This document shows positions 1 through 8,347 of a DNA stretch of 29,020 bases, in pieces. Every line of letters starts with the position of its first letter. Position 1 is the first letter of the stretch. The stretch is from contig DDSR01000258.1 of assembly GCA_002343455.1 (NCBI GenBank), forward strand, positions 946 to 29,965. The letters run 5' to 3'. The translations under genes and the position numbers were made by a program. The notes below the pieces were generated by a model. That model was not told the origin of the DNA. It saw nothing but the letters and a program-made list of their open reading frames with translations, and did not search any database. The stretch comes from Deltaproteobacteria bacterium UBA2385 (GTDB lineage Bacteria; Myxococcota_A; UBA796; UBA2385).

Positions 1-1
1 G

Positions 2-460
2 GCCGAGATCGCGCGCATCGCCGCCCTGCCCTGGCCCGAGCTGACGCTGCCCACCCAGGCCCAGCCCGTCGTGGCCCTGACCGGCTCCGAGGGCTTCATC
101 GAGCTGGCCCCCCTCGCCCGGGCCATCGCCGGTGAGCGCCTGGAGCGGCGCGCCGACGCCTTCGACCGCGCCGTAGCCCCGCTGATGGACGACATCGACG
201 CCGGCGACGCCGAGGCCCTCGCCACGGCCAGGCAGGCCCGTCAGAGCTGGGAGCGCGGCCTCGCCTCCGAGGGCCTGGTCCTGCTCCCCCTGCTGGAAGA
301 GGCCCTCGGCCGCATGAAGAAGGGCGCGGGAGCCTCGGTCGGCCTCTGCACCAACCCGGCGGCCCTGGGCGGCTGCGAGGGCCGCGACCGCACCGCCGAG
401 CTGCTGCCCCTGCTGGCCGCCGACAAGAAGCTGGCCAAGGCGGTCGCCTCGCTGCCCTGA
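2..460 (+). CDS. Unrecognised protein, 3' end of a gene cut by the window edge
   Basis: The reading frame is open from the first bases of the window to a TGA at 458-460, giving about 152 residues of the C-terminal part of a longer protein. A GTG at 71 could be an internal start, but the frame continues upstream without a stop, so truncation by the window edge is more likely. The visible part is mostly Ala/Leu/Glu-rich and predicted helical, with two cysteines in a short segment (LCTNPAALGGCEG) near the C-terminus. I see no catalytic motif, signal peptide or membrane segment and do not recognise the family. It converges on the response regulator gene that ends at 509; the 48 bp between them hold no clear terminator. 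Confidence 0.5.
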   Translation, partial: AEIARIAALPWPELTLPTQAQPVVALTGSEGFIELAPLARAIAGERLERRADAFDRAVAPLMDDIDAGDAEALATARQARQSWERGLASEGLVLLPLLEEALGRMKKGAGASVGLCTNPAALGGCEGRDRTAELLPLLAADKKLAKAVASLP

Positions 461-508
461 GCCCTGCCCTGCAGACGAGCAGCGCGCGCCCGCGGGGAGC
501 GCCCCAGC

Positions 509-892
509 TCAGCCGCCGGTCAGCGCGCGGATCTTCTCCAGCAGCGCGGCGAACTCGACCGGCTTGGTGGCGAACTCGTCGCAGCCCGCCGCCAGGGCCC
601 GCTCTCGATCGCCGCTCATGGCGTGGGCCGTGACCGCGATGATCGGGATGGCCCGGAAGCGCGGGTCGGCCTTCAGCCGGCGGGTCGCCTCCCAGCCGTC
701 CACCACCGGCAGGCTCAGGTCCATCAGGATCAGCCCGGGCGCCTGCTCCAGGACGGATCGCTGGGCCTGCTCGCCGTCCTCCGCCACCCGCAGCAGGAAG
801 CCCAGGCGGGCGAGGCGGCGCACGATCAGCTCGCGGTTGACCTCGTTGTCCTCGACGACCAGGATCGTCAGCGGCGAGCCGGAGCCCGTCAT
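509..892 (-). CDS. Single-domain response regulator (CheY-like receiver)
   Basis: This 127-residue protein is a complete receiver domain with no output domain. The acidic pair is at Glu14-Asp15 (VVEDN), the phospho-acceptor is Asp58 (LILMDLSLP), the switch Thr is Thr88 (AVTAHA) and the conserved Lys is Lys110 (TKPV). Its ATG overlaps the TGA of the upstream histidine kinase gene (ATGA, 889-892), so the two are translationally coupled and almost certainly cognate partners. Receivers of this type normally act by protein-protein contact or pass phosphate on to another protein; the target is not visible here. It is the last gene of the accD-folC-lptD-kinase operon. The role as phosphate receiver is well supported; the pathway is unknown. 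Confidence 0.93.
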   Translation of the reverse strand: MTGSGSPLTILVVEDNEVNRELIVRRLARLGFLLRVAEDGEQAQRSVLEQAPGLILMDLSLPVVDGWEATRRLKADPRFRAIPIIAVTAHAMSGDRERALAAGCDEFATKPVEFAALLEKIRALTGG

Positions 893-2079
893 GGCCGCTC
901 CGAGGCGCCGACGGGCTGCGGCCGCCGTGGCAGCTCGAACCAGAAGCGCGCCCCGACCCCGGGCCGACCGAAGCCATCGATGCGCCCACCCAGGATCCCG
1001 GCGAAGCGCTGGCTGATGCTGAGGCCCAGGCCCGTCCCCCCGTGGCGCCGCGTCGTCGAGGAGTCCGCCTGGACGAAGGGCTGGAAGAGGCGGCCCAGGT
1101 CCTTCGGGTCGAAGCCGATCCCGGTGTCCTCCACCTCGAAGCGGAGGCGCTCCTCCCCGACGGCCTCGACCCGCAGCCAGACCGTGCCGTCGCGGGTGAA
1201 GCGCAGCGAGTTGGACAGCAGGTTGAGCAGGATCTGCCTCAGCATCACCTCGTCGGTGTGCAGCGCGCCCAGGTCCTCCGGCGCCACCAGCTCCACCCGG
1301 TTGCCCTGGGCGACCGCGGCGGGGCGCACGACCCCCAGGACCACCCGCAGCAGCTCGCCCAGGTCGATGTCCTCGAGCCGCGCCTCCAGCTGGCCGGACT
1401 CCACCTTGGAGAGATCCAGCACCTGGTTGATGAGCTGCAGCAGGTGCATCCCGGCCTGGCGGATCCGGTCGAGGTCCGCGGCCACGGGGTGGGCCTGCTG
1501 GGGGCCGGACCCCAGCAGCGGCTCCAGCTCCTCCAGGAGGAGCTCGCTGTAGCCGAGGATGGCGTTGAGCGGGGTGCGCAGCTCGTGGCTCATGTTGGCG
1601 AGGAAGATGCTCTTGCTCTCGCTGGCTCGCTGGGCGAGCTCCAGGGCCAGCCGGGCCTCGTCGCCGGCCTGCTTGAGCGCCGTGACGTCGTGGGCCACGG
1701 CGTAGATGACCCCGGCGGCCGGATCGGAGGAGGCCCGCCAGTTCAGCCAGCGCCAGCCTCCATCGACGCAGCGGTAGCGGTTGTCGAAGCCGATGGTGGG
1801 GACGCCCGCGGCGAGCTGGGCGAGCTGGTCCAGCGTGGACTGCAGGTCGTCGGGGTGGACGAAGTCCAGGAAGCGACAGGCGAGCAGCTCCTGCTCGGTC
1901 CAGCCCAGCGTCGCCATGAAGGCGGGGTTCACCTTCAGGAAATAGCCCTCGGTGTTGGCGAAGCAGAGCAGGTCGAGCGAGAGTTCGAAGAAGCGCGAAG
2001 GATCCATCGGCCCCTCGGCGCCGCCGGAGGGGGCCAAGGAGGGCGACGGGAGGCCGCGGCTATTGTCGGGCACGCTCAC
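889..2079 (-). CDS. PAS-domain sensor histidine kinase, cytoplasmic
   Basis: The 396-residue protein has one PAS domain (about residues 28-135, with HPDD and a GGWRWLNWRAS segment), a short coiled linker, a HisKA dimerisation domain with the phospho-accepting His165 in SHELRTPLNA, and an HATPase domain showing an N-box (NLLSNSLRFT), a G1 box (EDTGIGFD) and a G2 box (GGTGLGLS). There is no signal peptide or transmembrane helix, so it should sense a cytoplasmic cue through PAS. The start is GTG at 2079; a second GTG at 2073 sits at better distance from the upstream GAGGA and may be the true start. It begins 31 bp after the lptD-like gene and overlaps its receiver partner by 4 bp. The signal sensed cannot be told from sequence. 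Confidence 0.92.
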   Translation of the reverse strand: MSVPDNSRGLPSPSLAPSGGAEGPMDPSRFFELSLDLLCFANTEGYFLKVNPAFMATLGWTEQELLACRFLDFVHPDDLQSTLDQLAQLAAGVPTIGFDNRYRCVDGGWRWLNWRASSDPAAGVIYAVAHDVTALKQAGDEARLALELAQRASESKSIFLANMSHELRTPLNAILGYSELLLEELEPLLGSGPQQAHPVAADLDRIRQAGMHLLQLINQVLDLSKVESGQLEARLEDIDLGELLRVVLGVVRPAAVAQGNRVELVAPEDLGALHTDEVMLRQILLNLLSNSLRFTRDGTVWLRVEAVGEERLRFEVEDTGIGFDPKDLGRLFQPFVQADSSTTRRHGGTGLGLSISQRFAGILGGRIDGFGRPGVGARFWFELPRRPQPVGASERP

Positions 2080-2110
2080 ATCCTCATACTAATGGAGGCG
2101 AAGGCGGCCT

Positions 2111-3964
2111 TCAGCGCAGCTCCAGCCGCAGGGAGGCCGCCGGCCACTGCCGGTCGACGCTCCAGAGCAGGCTCGACGCGAGCTCCAGGCACTCGCAGGG
2201 CGAGCTCCAGCCCAGCACCGGCCCGTGGCTGAGGACTTGCGCGCCCTCGATGTCCAGCTGGGCGCGGTAGCCGGTCTCCCAGGCCGCGCGACGCAGGCGG
2301 AGCTCGGAGCGGCTCTGCAGCAGCCCCTCGGTCCGGACGAGGCTCACCGCGCTCGTCAGGGCGTCGTCCTCGTAGCGCAGGGCGAGGTCCTGCACCCCAG
2401 GCTCGGCCATGGCGAACAGCCCCCAGGCCTCCAGCCGGGCCTGCCCCCAGAGCCGTGGGGCGAGGCCGTCCTCCTGCAAGAGCAGCTCGCCGCCACCGAA
2501 GAGGGGCACGCCGCCGGGCAACACGAGGCGACCGCGGGCGGCGGGGCCCACCGACCAGGGCGTCCAGGCGGGCTCCTCGCCGACCGGGGCGACCAGCGTC
2601 CCCTCCTCCGCGGCGGCGGCGAAGCGCAGCCCCCACTCGCCGACCAGCAAGCCCGAGCCGAGGCGAGCCCAGGTCGGGAGCCAGGCGTCCACCCCGGCCT
2701 GCGCCAGGATGGAGGGGAGGTCCAGGGTCCAGGTCCGCGCGGCGAGGCGGGCCCGAGGCTCGACCCGCAAGGGCCCCGGGCTCCAGCCGCCCGCGAGGCG
2801 CAGATCGGCCTCGGCCCGCAGGAAGGTGTCCGGCTCGATCTGCCAGGCCGCGGCCCCCTCCCCCAGCAGGTCCACCCGCGCCCCGCCGTCCAGGGCCAGC
2901 CCGGGAATCAGGCTGCGCGCGGGGCTGCGCGCGACGAAGCCGAGCAGGTGCTGGACCTGGCTGGGCTCCCCCTCGGTCGGCGCCCCCAGGGCCTGGTAGC
3001 TGTCGTGCTCCAGCCGCAGACCTCGCCAGCCGGCCACGAGTCGGCTCTCGGCCCAGGGCAGCCCGCGGCTCTCGTAGCTCTCGCCCATGTCGGAGAGGTA
3101 GCTGCGGTCGGAGACCACGCTGCCCTCGCCCGCCAGCCGCCAGGGGCCGTCGGCGAAGCCGCTGTTGAGGCTGCCCCCTCCCCTCGCCTGCCCCAGGACC
3201 GTGTCCCAGCCCCCGTCCAGGCGCGCGATGCCCTGCCCCCCCGGCACGGCCCAGCGCCCCTCGCTGCGCAAACGAGCCCCTCGTCCCGTGCGCAGCTCGG
3301 GCGTCAGGGTCAGATCCGCGCCGGGGCCCGCGACCAGGTAGAACGGCAGGCCCACGCGGAGCCCGTCCCGATCGAAGCCGAGCTCGGGGGGCAGCAGGCC
3401 CGAAGCGCGGTCTTCCAGCGCGAAGCGCCCCGGGGGCAGGGGCAGGACCGGCAGACCGCACAGGCGCAGCACCCCGCCTCGCCAGGCCGCGGCCCGCTCG
3501 TTCAGGCTGACCTCCCGGGCCTGGACCTCCCAGGGGGGCTGCTCGCAGGTGCAGGTGCTGAGGCGGACCCCGCGGGCGTCGAGCTCTCCGGACGCTCGCC
3601 AGCGCAGGCTCGCCGCGCTCAGGCGCAGCCGACCGGCCTCCAGATCGATCTCATCGGCCAGCCCGGCGCCTCCCTCCAGGGAGAGCTCCGCCCGGGCGAA
3701 GCGCACCGTCTGGCCGTCGCGGGTCCAGCTGCCCTCCCACAGCTCCAGGCTGCCGGAGCTGCGGTCCAGGCGCAGCCGCTCGGCGGTCAGCAGGTCGGCT
3801 CCCAGGCGGGCCTGCACCCCCTCGCCGCCCTCGACGACCGAGCCCCGCAGCTCCAGCCAGCCGGCCTCGATCTCCACCATCTCGGAGCGGTCGAGCGGAG
3901 CCGCCACCTCCTCCGCTCGCCCCGGCGCGCCCGCCGCCAGCAGGAGGAGCAGCCCCGGGCTCAC
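2111..3964 (-). CDS. lptD: LptD-like LPS-assembly outer-membrane protein
   Basis: I place the start at GTG 3964, overlapping the folC stop (GTGA), because it gives a signal peptide (MSPGLLLLLAAGAPGRA) on a 617-residue protein; the frame is open further upstream but only inside folC. After the signal, residues about 28-110 resemble the OstA/LptA jellyroll (EIEAGWLELRGSVV, LTAERLRLD). A segment near residue 140 has the paired cysteines (STCTCEQPPW), then the conserved entry to the barrel (LGFDRDGLRVGLPFYLVAGPGADLTL split over two strands), followed by alternating beta-strand sequence to the C-terminus. LptD inserts lipopolysaccharide into the outer leaflet. At 617 residues it is shorter than E. 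coli LptD, as is common outside the gammaproteobacteria. Divergent sequence makes the call strong on architecture, moderate on function. Confidence 0.78.
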   Translation of the reverse strand: MSPGLLLLLAAGAPGRAEEVAAPLDRSEMVEIEAGWLELRGSVVEGGEGVQARLGADLLTAERLRLDRSSGSLELWEGSWTRDGQTVRFARAELSLEGGAGLADEIDLEAGRLRLSAASLRWRASGELDARGVRLSTCTCEQPPWEVQAREVSLNERAAAWRGGVLRLCGLPVLPLPPGRFALEDRASGLLPPELGFDRDGLRVGLPFYLVAGPGADLTLTPELRTGRGARLRSEGRWAVPGGQGIARLDGGWDTVLGQARGGGSLNSGFADGPWRLAGEGSVVSDRSYLSDMGESYESRGLPWAESRLVAGWRGLRLEHDSYQALGAPTEGEPSQVQHLLGFVARSPARSLIPGLALDGGARVDLLGEGAAAWQIEPDTFLRAEADLRLAGGWSPGPLRVEPRARLAARTWTLDLPSILAQAGVDAWLPTWARLGSGLLVGEWGLRFAAAAEEGTLVAPVGEEPAWTPWSVGPAARGRLVLPGGVPLFGGGELLLQEDGLAPRLWGQARLEAWGLFAMAEPGVQDLALRYEDDALTSAVSLVRTEGLLQSRSELRLRRAAWETGYRAQLDIEGAQVLSHGPVLGWSSPCECLELASSLLWSVDRQWPAASLRLELR

Positions 3965-5235
3965 GAGATGCCGACCAGCTCCCGGACGGCGCCGGCCAGG
4001 AAGATCGACCCGGCAGCGATGACGAGGCCGCCTCCGGCTCGCGCCAGCGGGAGCGCCTCCTCCACGGGGCCCGCGGGCAGGACCGGCACGCCGATGCCGA
4101 TCAGGGCCTCGGCCAGGGTGCCGGCGGAGAGGGCGCGCGGGTGGGCGCAGTGGGTGGTGACGATGCGGTCGACCAGCCCCTCGAGCGCGACGGCCATGGC
4201 GCGCGGGTCCTTGTCGGAGGAGGAGCCGAAGAGCAGGGTCCGCTGCCCCTGGCGAGGCAGGGAGCGCAGGTAGGCCGCCAGCGTGGTGGCGCCGGCGACG
4301 TTGTGGGCGGCGTCCAGCAGCAGGTCGGGGGTGGCCCACTCCAGCCGACCAGGGTGGCGGACCGCGGCGAGGCCATCGACGGCCGCCTGGACCGGGAGCC
4401 CGCCGCGGCTCTGCAGGAAGAGGCTGGCCATCGCCAGGGCGACGCCGGCGTTGTCGACCTGGTGGTGCCCCGGCAGGGCCAGCGGGACCTCGGCGAGCTG
4501 CAGGGCCCCCATCTCGAACCAGAGCTGACCCTGGCGGTTGGCGCCGACCTTGTACTGCTCGCCCGGCAGCACCAGCGGAGCCCCCCGATCCGCGGCGATG
4601 GCCCGGACCACTCGCATGGCCGCGCCGTCCAGGGGGCCGAGCACCACCGGGACGCCGGCCTTGATGATGCCCGCCTTCTCGGCGGCGATGCTGGGGATGT
4701 CGGGGCCCAGCTCGGCGGTATGATCGATGCCGATGGAGACGATGGCGCTGACCTCGGGGCGCACCAGGTTGGTGGCGTCCAGCCGGCCTCCCATCCCCAC
4801 CTCGACGATGGCGACGTCGACCTGCTCCTGCGCGAGGTGCAGGAAGCCCGCCGCGGTCGAGAGCTCGAAGTAGGTCAGCGCCCCGGCCTCGGCGCCTTCG
4901 TCGCCCAGCTCCTCGCTCCAGCGGCGACGGGCCAGGGCGACCTCGTTGAGCAGGCGATCCAGGGCGGCATCCGCGATCGGCACCCCCCGCACCCGGATCC
5001 GCTCGTTGACGTGCTGGAGGTGGGGCGAGGTGAGCTCACCGGTGCGCAGCCCGACGGCCTCGAGCAGGCTGGCCACGGTGCGCACGACGCTGCCCTTGCC
5101 GTTGGTCCCTGCGATGTGCAGGGTCGGCACGGCGAGGTGGGGCGCGCCCAGGGCGTCCAGGAACCGGCCCATCCGGTTGAGCCCCAGCCGCACGCCGTTG
5201 CGCGCGGCGTCGCTGAGGATGGGGTGGTCCAGCAT
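3961..5235 (-). CDS. folC: Bifunctional folylpolyglutamate / dihydrofolate synthase
   Basis: The 424-residue protein is full length for FolC, the Mur-ligase-related enzyme that adds glutamate to folates and, in many bacteria, also makes dihydrofolate from dihydropteroate. The ATP-binding loop is GTNGKGSV (residues 43-50) in HIAGTNGKGS; further family signatures are SPHLQHVNERI (70-80), EVGMGGRLDATN (145-156), IGIDHTAELG with the Asp171-His172 pair, and LDAAHN in the C-terminal domain. ATG at 5235 lies 3 bp after the accD stop, and the stop overlaps the next gene, so it is mid-operon. The accD-folC pairing is also seen in E. coli. Cytoplasmic. Confidence 0.95.
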   Translation of the reverse strand: MLDHPILSDAARNGVRLGLNRMGRFLDALGAPHLAVPTLHIAGTNGKGSVVRTVASLLEAVGLRTGELTSPHLQHVNERIRVRGVPIADAALDRLLNEVALARRRWSEELGDEGAEAGALTYFELSTAAGFLHLAQEQVDVAIVEVGMGGRLDATNLVRPEVSAIVSIGIDHTAELGPDIPSIAAEKAGIIKAGVPVVLGPLDGAAMRVVRAIAADRGAPLVLPGEQYKVGANRQGQLWFEMGALQLAEVPLALPGHHQVDNAGVALAMASLFLQSRGGLPVQAAVDGLAAVRHPGRLEWATPDLLLDAAHNVAGATTLAAYLRSLPRQGQRTLLFGSSSDKDPRAMAVALEGLVDRIVTTHCAHPRALSAGTLAEALIGIGVPVLPAGPVEEALPLARAGGGLVIAAGSIFLAGAVRELVGIS

Positions 5236-5238
5236 GCG

Positions 5239-6105
5239 TCAGCCCGCGGGGCAGAGCAGGCCGAGGAAGCGGCAGATCGTCTCCCGCAGCTGCAGGCGGG
5301 GCACGATCTGGTCGACCATGCCGTGATCGAGCAGGTACTCGCTGGTCTGGAAGCCGGGGGGCAGGGTCTGGCCGATGGTCTGCTCGATCACCCGGGGGCC
5401 CGCGAAGCCGATCAGGGCCTCGGGCTCGGCCAGGATCAGGTCGCCCAGCATGCTGAAGCTGGCGGCGACCCCGCCGGTAGTCGGGTGGGTGAGGACGCTG
5501 ATGTAGGGCATCCGGGCGACGTCGCGGAGCTGGGAGAGGGCGGCGCTGGTCTTGGCCATCTGCATCAGGGAGAGCACGCCCTCCTGCATCCGGGCCCCGC
5601 CCGAGGCGCTGACGATGATCACGGGCTGGCGCAAGGCGACCCCCCGCTCGATCTGGCGGGTGATCAGCTCGCCCACCACCGAGCCCATCGAGCCCCCCAT
5701 GAAGGAGAAGTCGAAGGTGCCCACCTGGACGGGACGACCGTCCATCCGCGCGCTGCCGGCGAGGTAGGCGTCGGGTTGCCCGGTGCGGGTCTGGGTGTCG
5801 CGCAGGCGCTTCTCGTAGGCGTGGGAGTCGACGAACTGCAGCGGGTCGAGGGGCCGGACCTGCTGGTCGTGGCGCTCGAAGCTGCCGGCGTCGACCAGGC
5901 AGTCGATGCGCTCCTGGGCGGAGAGGCGCAGGTGGTGCCCGCAGCGCAGGCAGACCCGCATGTTGGCCTCGAGGTCTTCCTTGTAGAGGAGGGCCTTGCA
6001 GGACGGGCACTTGGTCCAGAGCTGGGGTCCGTCGGTGCGGTTGGGCCGCGGCCCTCCCTGGGGCTGCGGTGGCGCCTGCTCGAACCAGCGGGGTCCATCG
6101 GTCAT
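5239..6105 (-). CDS. accD: Acetyl-CoA carboxylase carboxyltransferase beta subunit
   Basis: At 288 residues from ATG 6105 this matches AccD length; in-frame codons further upstream reach into the divergent promoter region and are not used. The zinc ribbon is C33-x2-C36-x15-C52-x2-C55. The carboxyltransferase core shows GTFDFSFMGGSMGSVVGE, VSASGGARMQEG and LTHPTTGGVAASF, the oxyanion and CoA-binding segments of the crotonase-like fold. With AccA it transfers carboxyl from biotin-BCCP to acetyl-CoA, the committed step of fatty-acid synthesis; accA is not in this window. It is the first gene of the five-gene operon, so operon output would tie lipid precursor supply to LPS assembly. No good Shine-Dalgarno is visible before the ATG. 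Confidence 0.95.
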   Translation of the reverse strand: MTDGPRWFEQAPPQPQGGPRPNRTDGPQLWTKCPSCKALLYKEDLEANMRVCLRCGHHLRLSAQERIDCLVDAGSFERHDQQVRPLDPLQFVDSHAYEKRLRDTQTRTGQPDAYLAGSARMDGRPVQVGTFDFSFMGGSMGSVVGELITRQIERGVALRQPVIIVSASGGARMQEGVLSLMQMAKTSAALSQLRDVARMPYISVLTHPTTGGVAASFSMLGDLILAEPEALIGFAGPRVIEQTIGQTLPPGFQTSEYLLDHGMVDQIVPRLQLRETICRFLGLLCPAG

Positions 6106-6256
6106 CGGAACGCTCGAAGGAGGGCGGGCGAATGTATCGCGCCGCCTCCTGGGGCTCCACCCTGGCCCTCGAGCCCGGACGTCGACCCGGCCGGTTGGTC
6201 GGGCAAATGACGGAGAATCGGGGTAGATTGGGTGCGGTCCTTCGCACGGGTAGCCG
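6106..6256. promoter_or_regulatory. Divergent intergenic region between accD operon and FG-GAP lipoprotein gene
   Basis: This 151-bp gap must carry promoters for both directions, since both flanking genes start here. I could not pick a convincing -35/-10 pair on either strand. It contains a short AT-richer stretch around 6205-6230 (GGGCAAATGACGGAGAAT), the likeliest place for promoter melting. No inverted repeat or riboswitch-like structure was recognised. Confidence 0.4.
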
Positions 6257-8341
6257 ATGCCTCCTCGCTCACGCTTCGTGCTTCTCCTCGCGGCAAGCGC
6301 GGCGTTGGGGCCATCGTGCAGCGACTTCGGGCTCACCAAGCCCAGCCCGCACGAAGAGGGCGGCACGGGGGGCACCTGGAGCGACCCGGAGTGGGGGGCC
6401 TGCGGGCCTCCGGAGATCGACGACGAGGTCTCGGTCAACGAGAGCTGCGTGGTCGAGGTCGCGGTGGCACCCCTGGACCCCGAGGAGCTGTGGAGCGTCG
6501 AGGAGTTCCGCAACTACCCGGAGAGCGACCAGGTGGTGATGGCCCCGGTGGTGGGCCACCTGACCGACGACAATGGCGACGGGATCATCGGCCGCGGCGA
6601 TATCCCCGACGTGGTCATCGTCACCGACGACGCCACCCCCGGCAGCAGCAAGCACGGCAGGCTGCGCGTCCTGAGCGGGGCCGACGGCTCGGTCCTGGTG
6701 ACCATCGAGCGGCCCTCGAACTTCGAGGACCAGATCTTCCCCTACCGCTACAGCAACGTCGCCCTGGGGGACGTCGACAGCGACGGGCAGGCCGAGATCG
6801 CGCTGGTCGTGGAGCTGATCACCGGCGGCGGGGGCGGCGGCGGCGGCGGCGGCACCGATCCCGACACGGCCGAGCCCGGGGACGGCGGCGGCGACGGCCC
6901 GGCGGACACGGGCAACCCGATCCTGCCTCCCCCTCCCCCGGCGCCCCCGGCGCCCGACATGAGCTGCTCGGTGGCGGCCTTCCGTGTGGATGGCACGGCC
7001 GCCTGGGTGGCCCAGGATCTGCGCATCGACTGCGCCGGGCACGCCCCGGCCCTGGCCGATCTGGACGCCGACGGCAAGCCCGAGGTGATCCTGGGCGCGC
7101 TCGTCCTCAACGGCGAGGACGGCAGCCTCGCCTGGCAGGGGGATCGCGACAGCGGGCGCTACTACGCCTACGCCGAGATCGGCCTGCACTCCGTGATCGC
7201 CGACCTGGACGGCGACGGCCAGCAGGAGCTGATCGCCGGCCGCACGGTCTACAACGCCGACGGCAGCGTGCGCTGCCAGGCCGACGGCCCGAACGACGGC
7301 TTCAACGGCGTGGCCGACCTGGACCTGGACGGCCGCGGGGACTTCCTGGTGGTCGGCGACGGCCAGGTCCGGATCTTCGACGCCGACTGCGGCCCCATCT
7401 CGTCCTGGGAGCTGGGGGACGGGGGCAACGGCGGCCCGCCCACGATCGCCGATGTCGACGCCGACGGAGTGCCCGAGATCGGGATCTGCTCGGCCGAGGC
7501 CTACGCGGTCTACCGAGCCGACGGCCGGGTGCTGTGGAGCCAGCCGGTCAGCGACCAGAGCTCGCACGCCACCGGCTCGATCGCCTTCGACTTCGAGAGC
7601 GACGGCCTGCCCGAGATCGTCTACGCCGACGAGCTGGCCCTCTACATCTTCGACGGCGCCACCGGCGAGATCCGCCTGGTCGACACCCGCCACGCCTCGC
7701 GCACGCTGCACGAGTACCCCACAATCGCCGACATCGACGCCGACGGCTCGGTCGACATCCTGGTCCCCAACGGCGGCGGCCACCAGGACCGCTCCCGCCT
7801 GGGCATCTACGCGCTCAGCAGCGCCAGCCGGGCCTGGCAGGCCGGCCGCCAGGTCTGGAACCAGCACGCCTACAGCGTCACCAACATCGACGACGATCTG
7901 GGCATCCCCGCCTCGCCGACGCCGAACTGGCCGACCCACAACAGCTTCCGCAGCGGCGACCCCAACCCCAGCAACGGCGGCCTCTGGCCCGACGCGGCCC
8001 CCGCCGTCCGCGTCTGCAAGGAGGACTGCGCGCGGGGCCTGCTGGTGCTGGACGTGGCCATCGCCAACCAGGGGGCCGGCGCACTGCGCGCCGGGGTGCC
8101 GCTGATCGCCTGGTACGAGGACGACGGCGAGCGCGTCCTGCTGGACGTGGTCTGGGTGGACCAGGTCACCGAGGCCGGCCAGGTCTCAGCCGTCGCCCGG
8201 ATCGAGGTCGGGGACGCCCGCCTGGCTGGCCGCCCCGTCTACGTCATGGCCGACGAAGACGACGTCGGCGTGAACTACGCGGAGGAGTGTGACGAGTCCA
8301 ACAACTACTTGATCGTCACCGACACCCGCTGCGAGGACTGA
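6257..8341 (+). CDS. FG-GAP/VCBS repeat protein, putative lipoprotein
   Basis: The 694-residue protein begins with a signal (MPPRSRFVLLLAASAALGPSC) ending in a Cys at 21, probably a lipoprotein site although the -3 position (Gly) is atypical. The body is a beta-propeller of FG-GAP/VCBS type: repeated calcium-binding loops such as DVDSDGQAEI, DLDADGKPEV, DLDGDGQQEL, DLDLDGRGDF, DVDADGVPEI and DIDADGSVDI, each followed by a hydrophobic strand. A low-complexity insert (ten Gly, then acidic/Gly, then Pro-rich; residues about 190-233) interrupts the propeller. After VWNQHAYSVTNI comes a C-terminal module that resembles CARDB/adhesion beta-sandwich domains, with cysteines that could pair. It probably sits on the cell surface and binds protein or polysaccharide; the ligand is unknown. 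It stands alone between a divergent and a convergent gene. Confidence 0.85.
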   Translation: MPPRSRFVLLLAASAALGPSCSDFGLTKPSPHEEGGTGGTWSDPEWGACGPPEIDDEVSVNESCVVEVAVAPLDPEELWSVEEFRNYPESDQVVMAPVVGHLTDDNGDGIIGRGDIPDVVIVTDDATPGSSKHGRLRVLSGADGSVLVTIERPSNFEDQIFPYRYSNVALGDVDSDGQAEIALVVELITGGGGGGGGGGTDPDTAEPGDGGGDGPADTGNPILPPPPPAPPAPDMSCSVAAFRVDGTAAWVAQDLRIDCAGHAPALADLDADGKPEVILGALVLNGEDGSLAWQGDRDSGRYYAYAEIGLHSVIADLDGDGQQELIAGRTVYNADGSVRCQADGPNDGFNGVADLDLDGRGDFLVVGDGQVRIFDADCGPISSWELGDGGNGGPPTIADVDADGVPEIGICSAEAYAVYRADGRVLWSQPVSDQSSHATGSIAFDFESDGLPEIVYADELALYIFDGATGEIRLVDTRHASRTLHEYPTIADIDADGSVDILVPNGGGHQDRSRLGIYALSSASRAWQAGRQVWNQHAYSVTNIDDDLGIPASPTPNWPTHNSFRSGDPNPSNGGLWPDAAPAVRVCKEDCARGLLVLDVAIANQGAGALRAGVPLIAWYEDDGERVLLDVVWVDQVTEAGQVSAVARIEVGDARLAGRPVYVMADEDDVGVNYAEECDESNNYLIVTDTRCED
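6824..6955 (+). repeat. Low-complexity GGC run and proline tract inside the FG-GAP gene
   Basis: Ten consecutive Gly codons (nine GGC and one GGG, 6824-6853) are followed by an acidic/Gly spacer and a run of Pro codons broken by Ala (6926-6955). The frame stays open. This is a flexible linker between propeller blades, and such triplet runs can change length by slippage without a frameshift. Confidence 0.9.
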
Positions 8342-8347
8342 GCGCCC

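Noticed and set aside
461..508. GC-rich sequence between convergent genes as a terminator
   Set aside because: No stable stem followed by T residues on either strand.
2225..4273. Long plus-strand open frame opposite lptD and folC
   Set aside because: Gln/Gly/Ala-rich shadow translation with no recognisable family; the minus-strand genes here have clear motifs.
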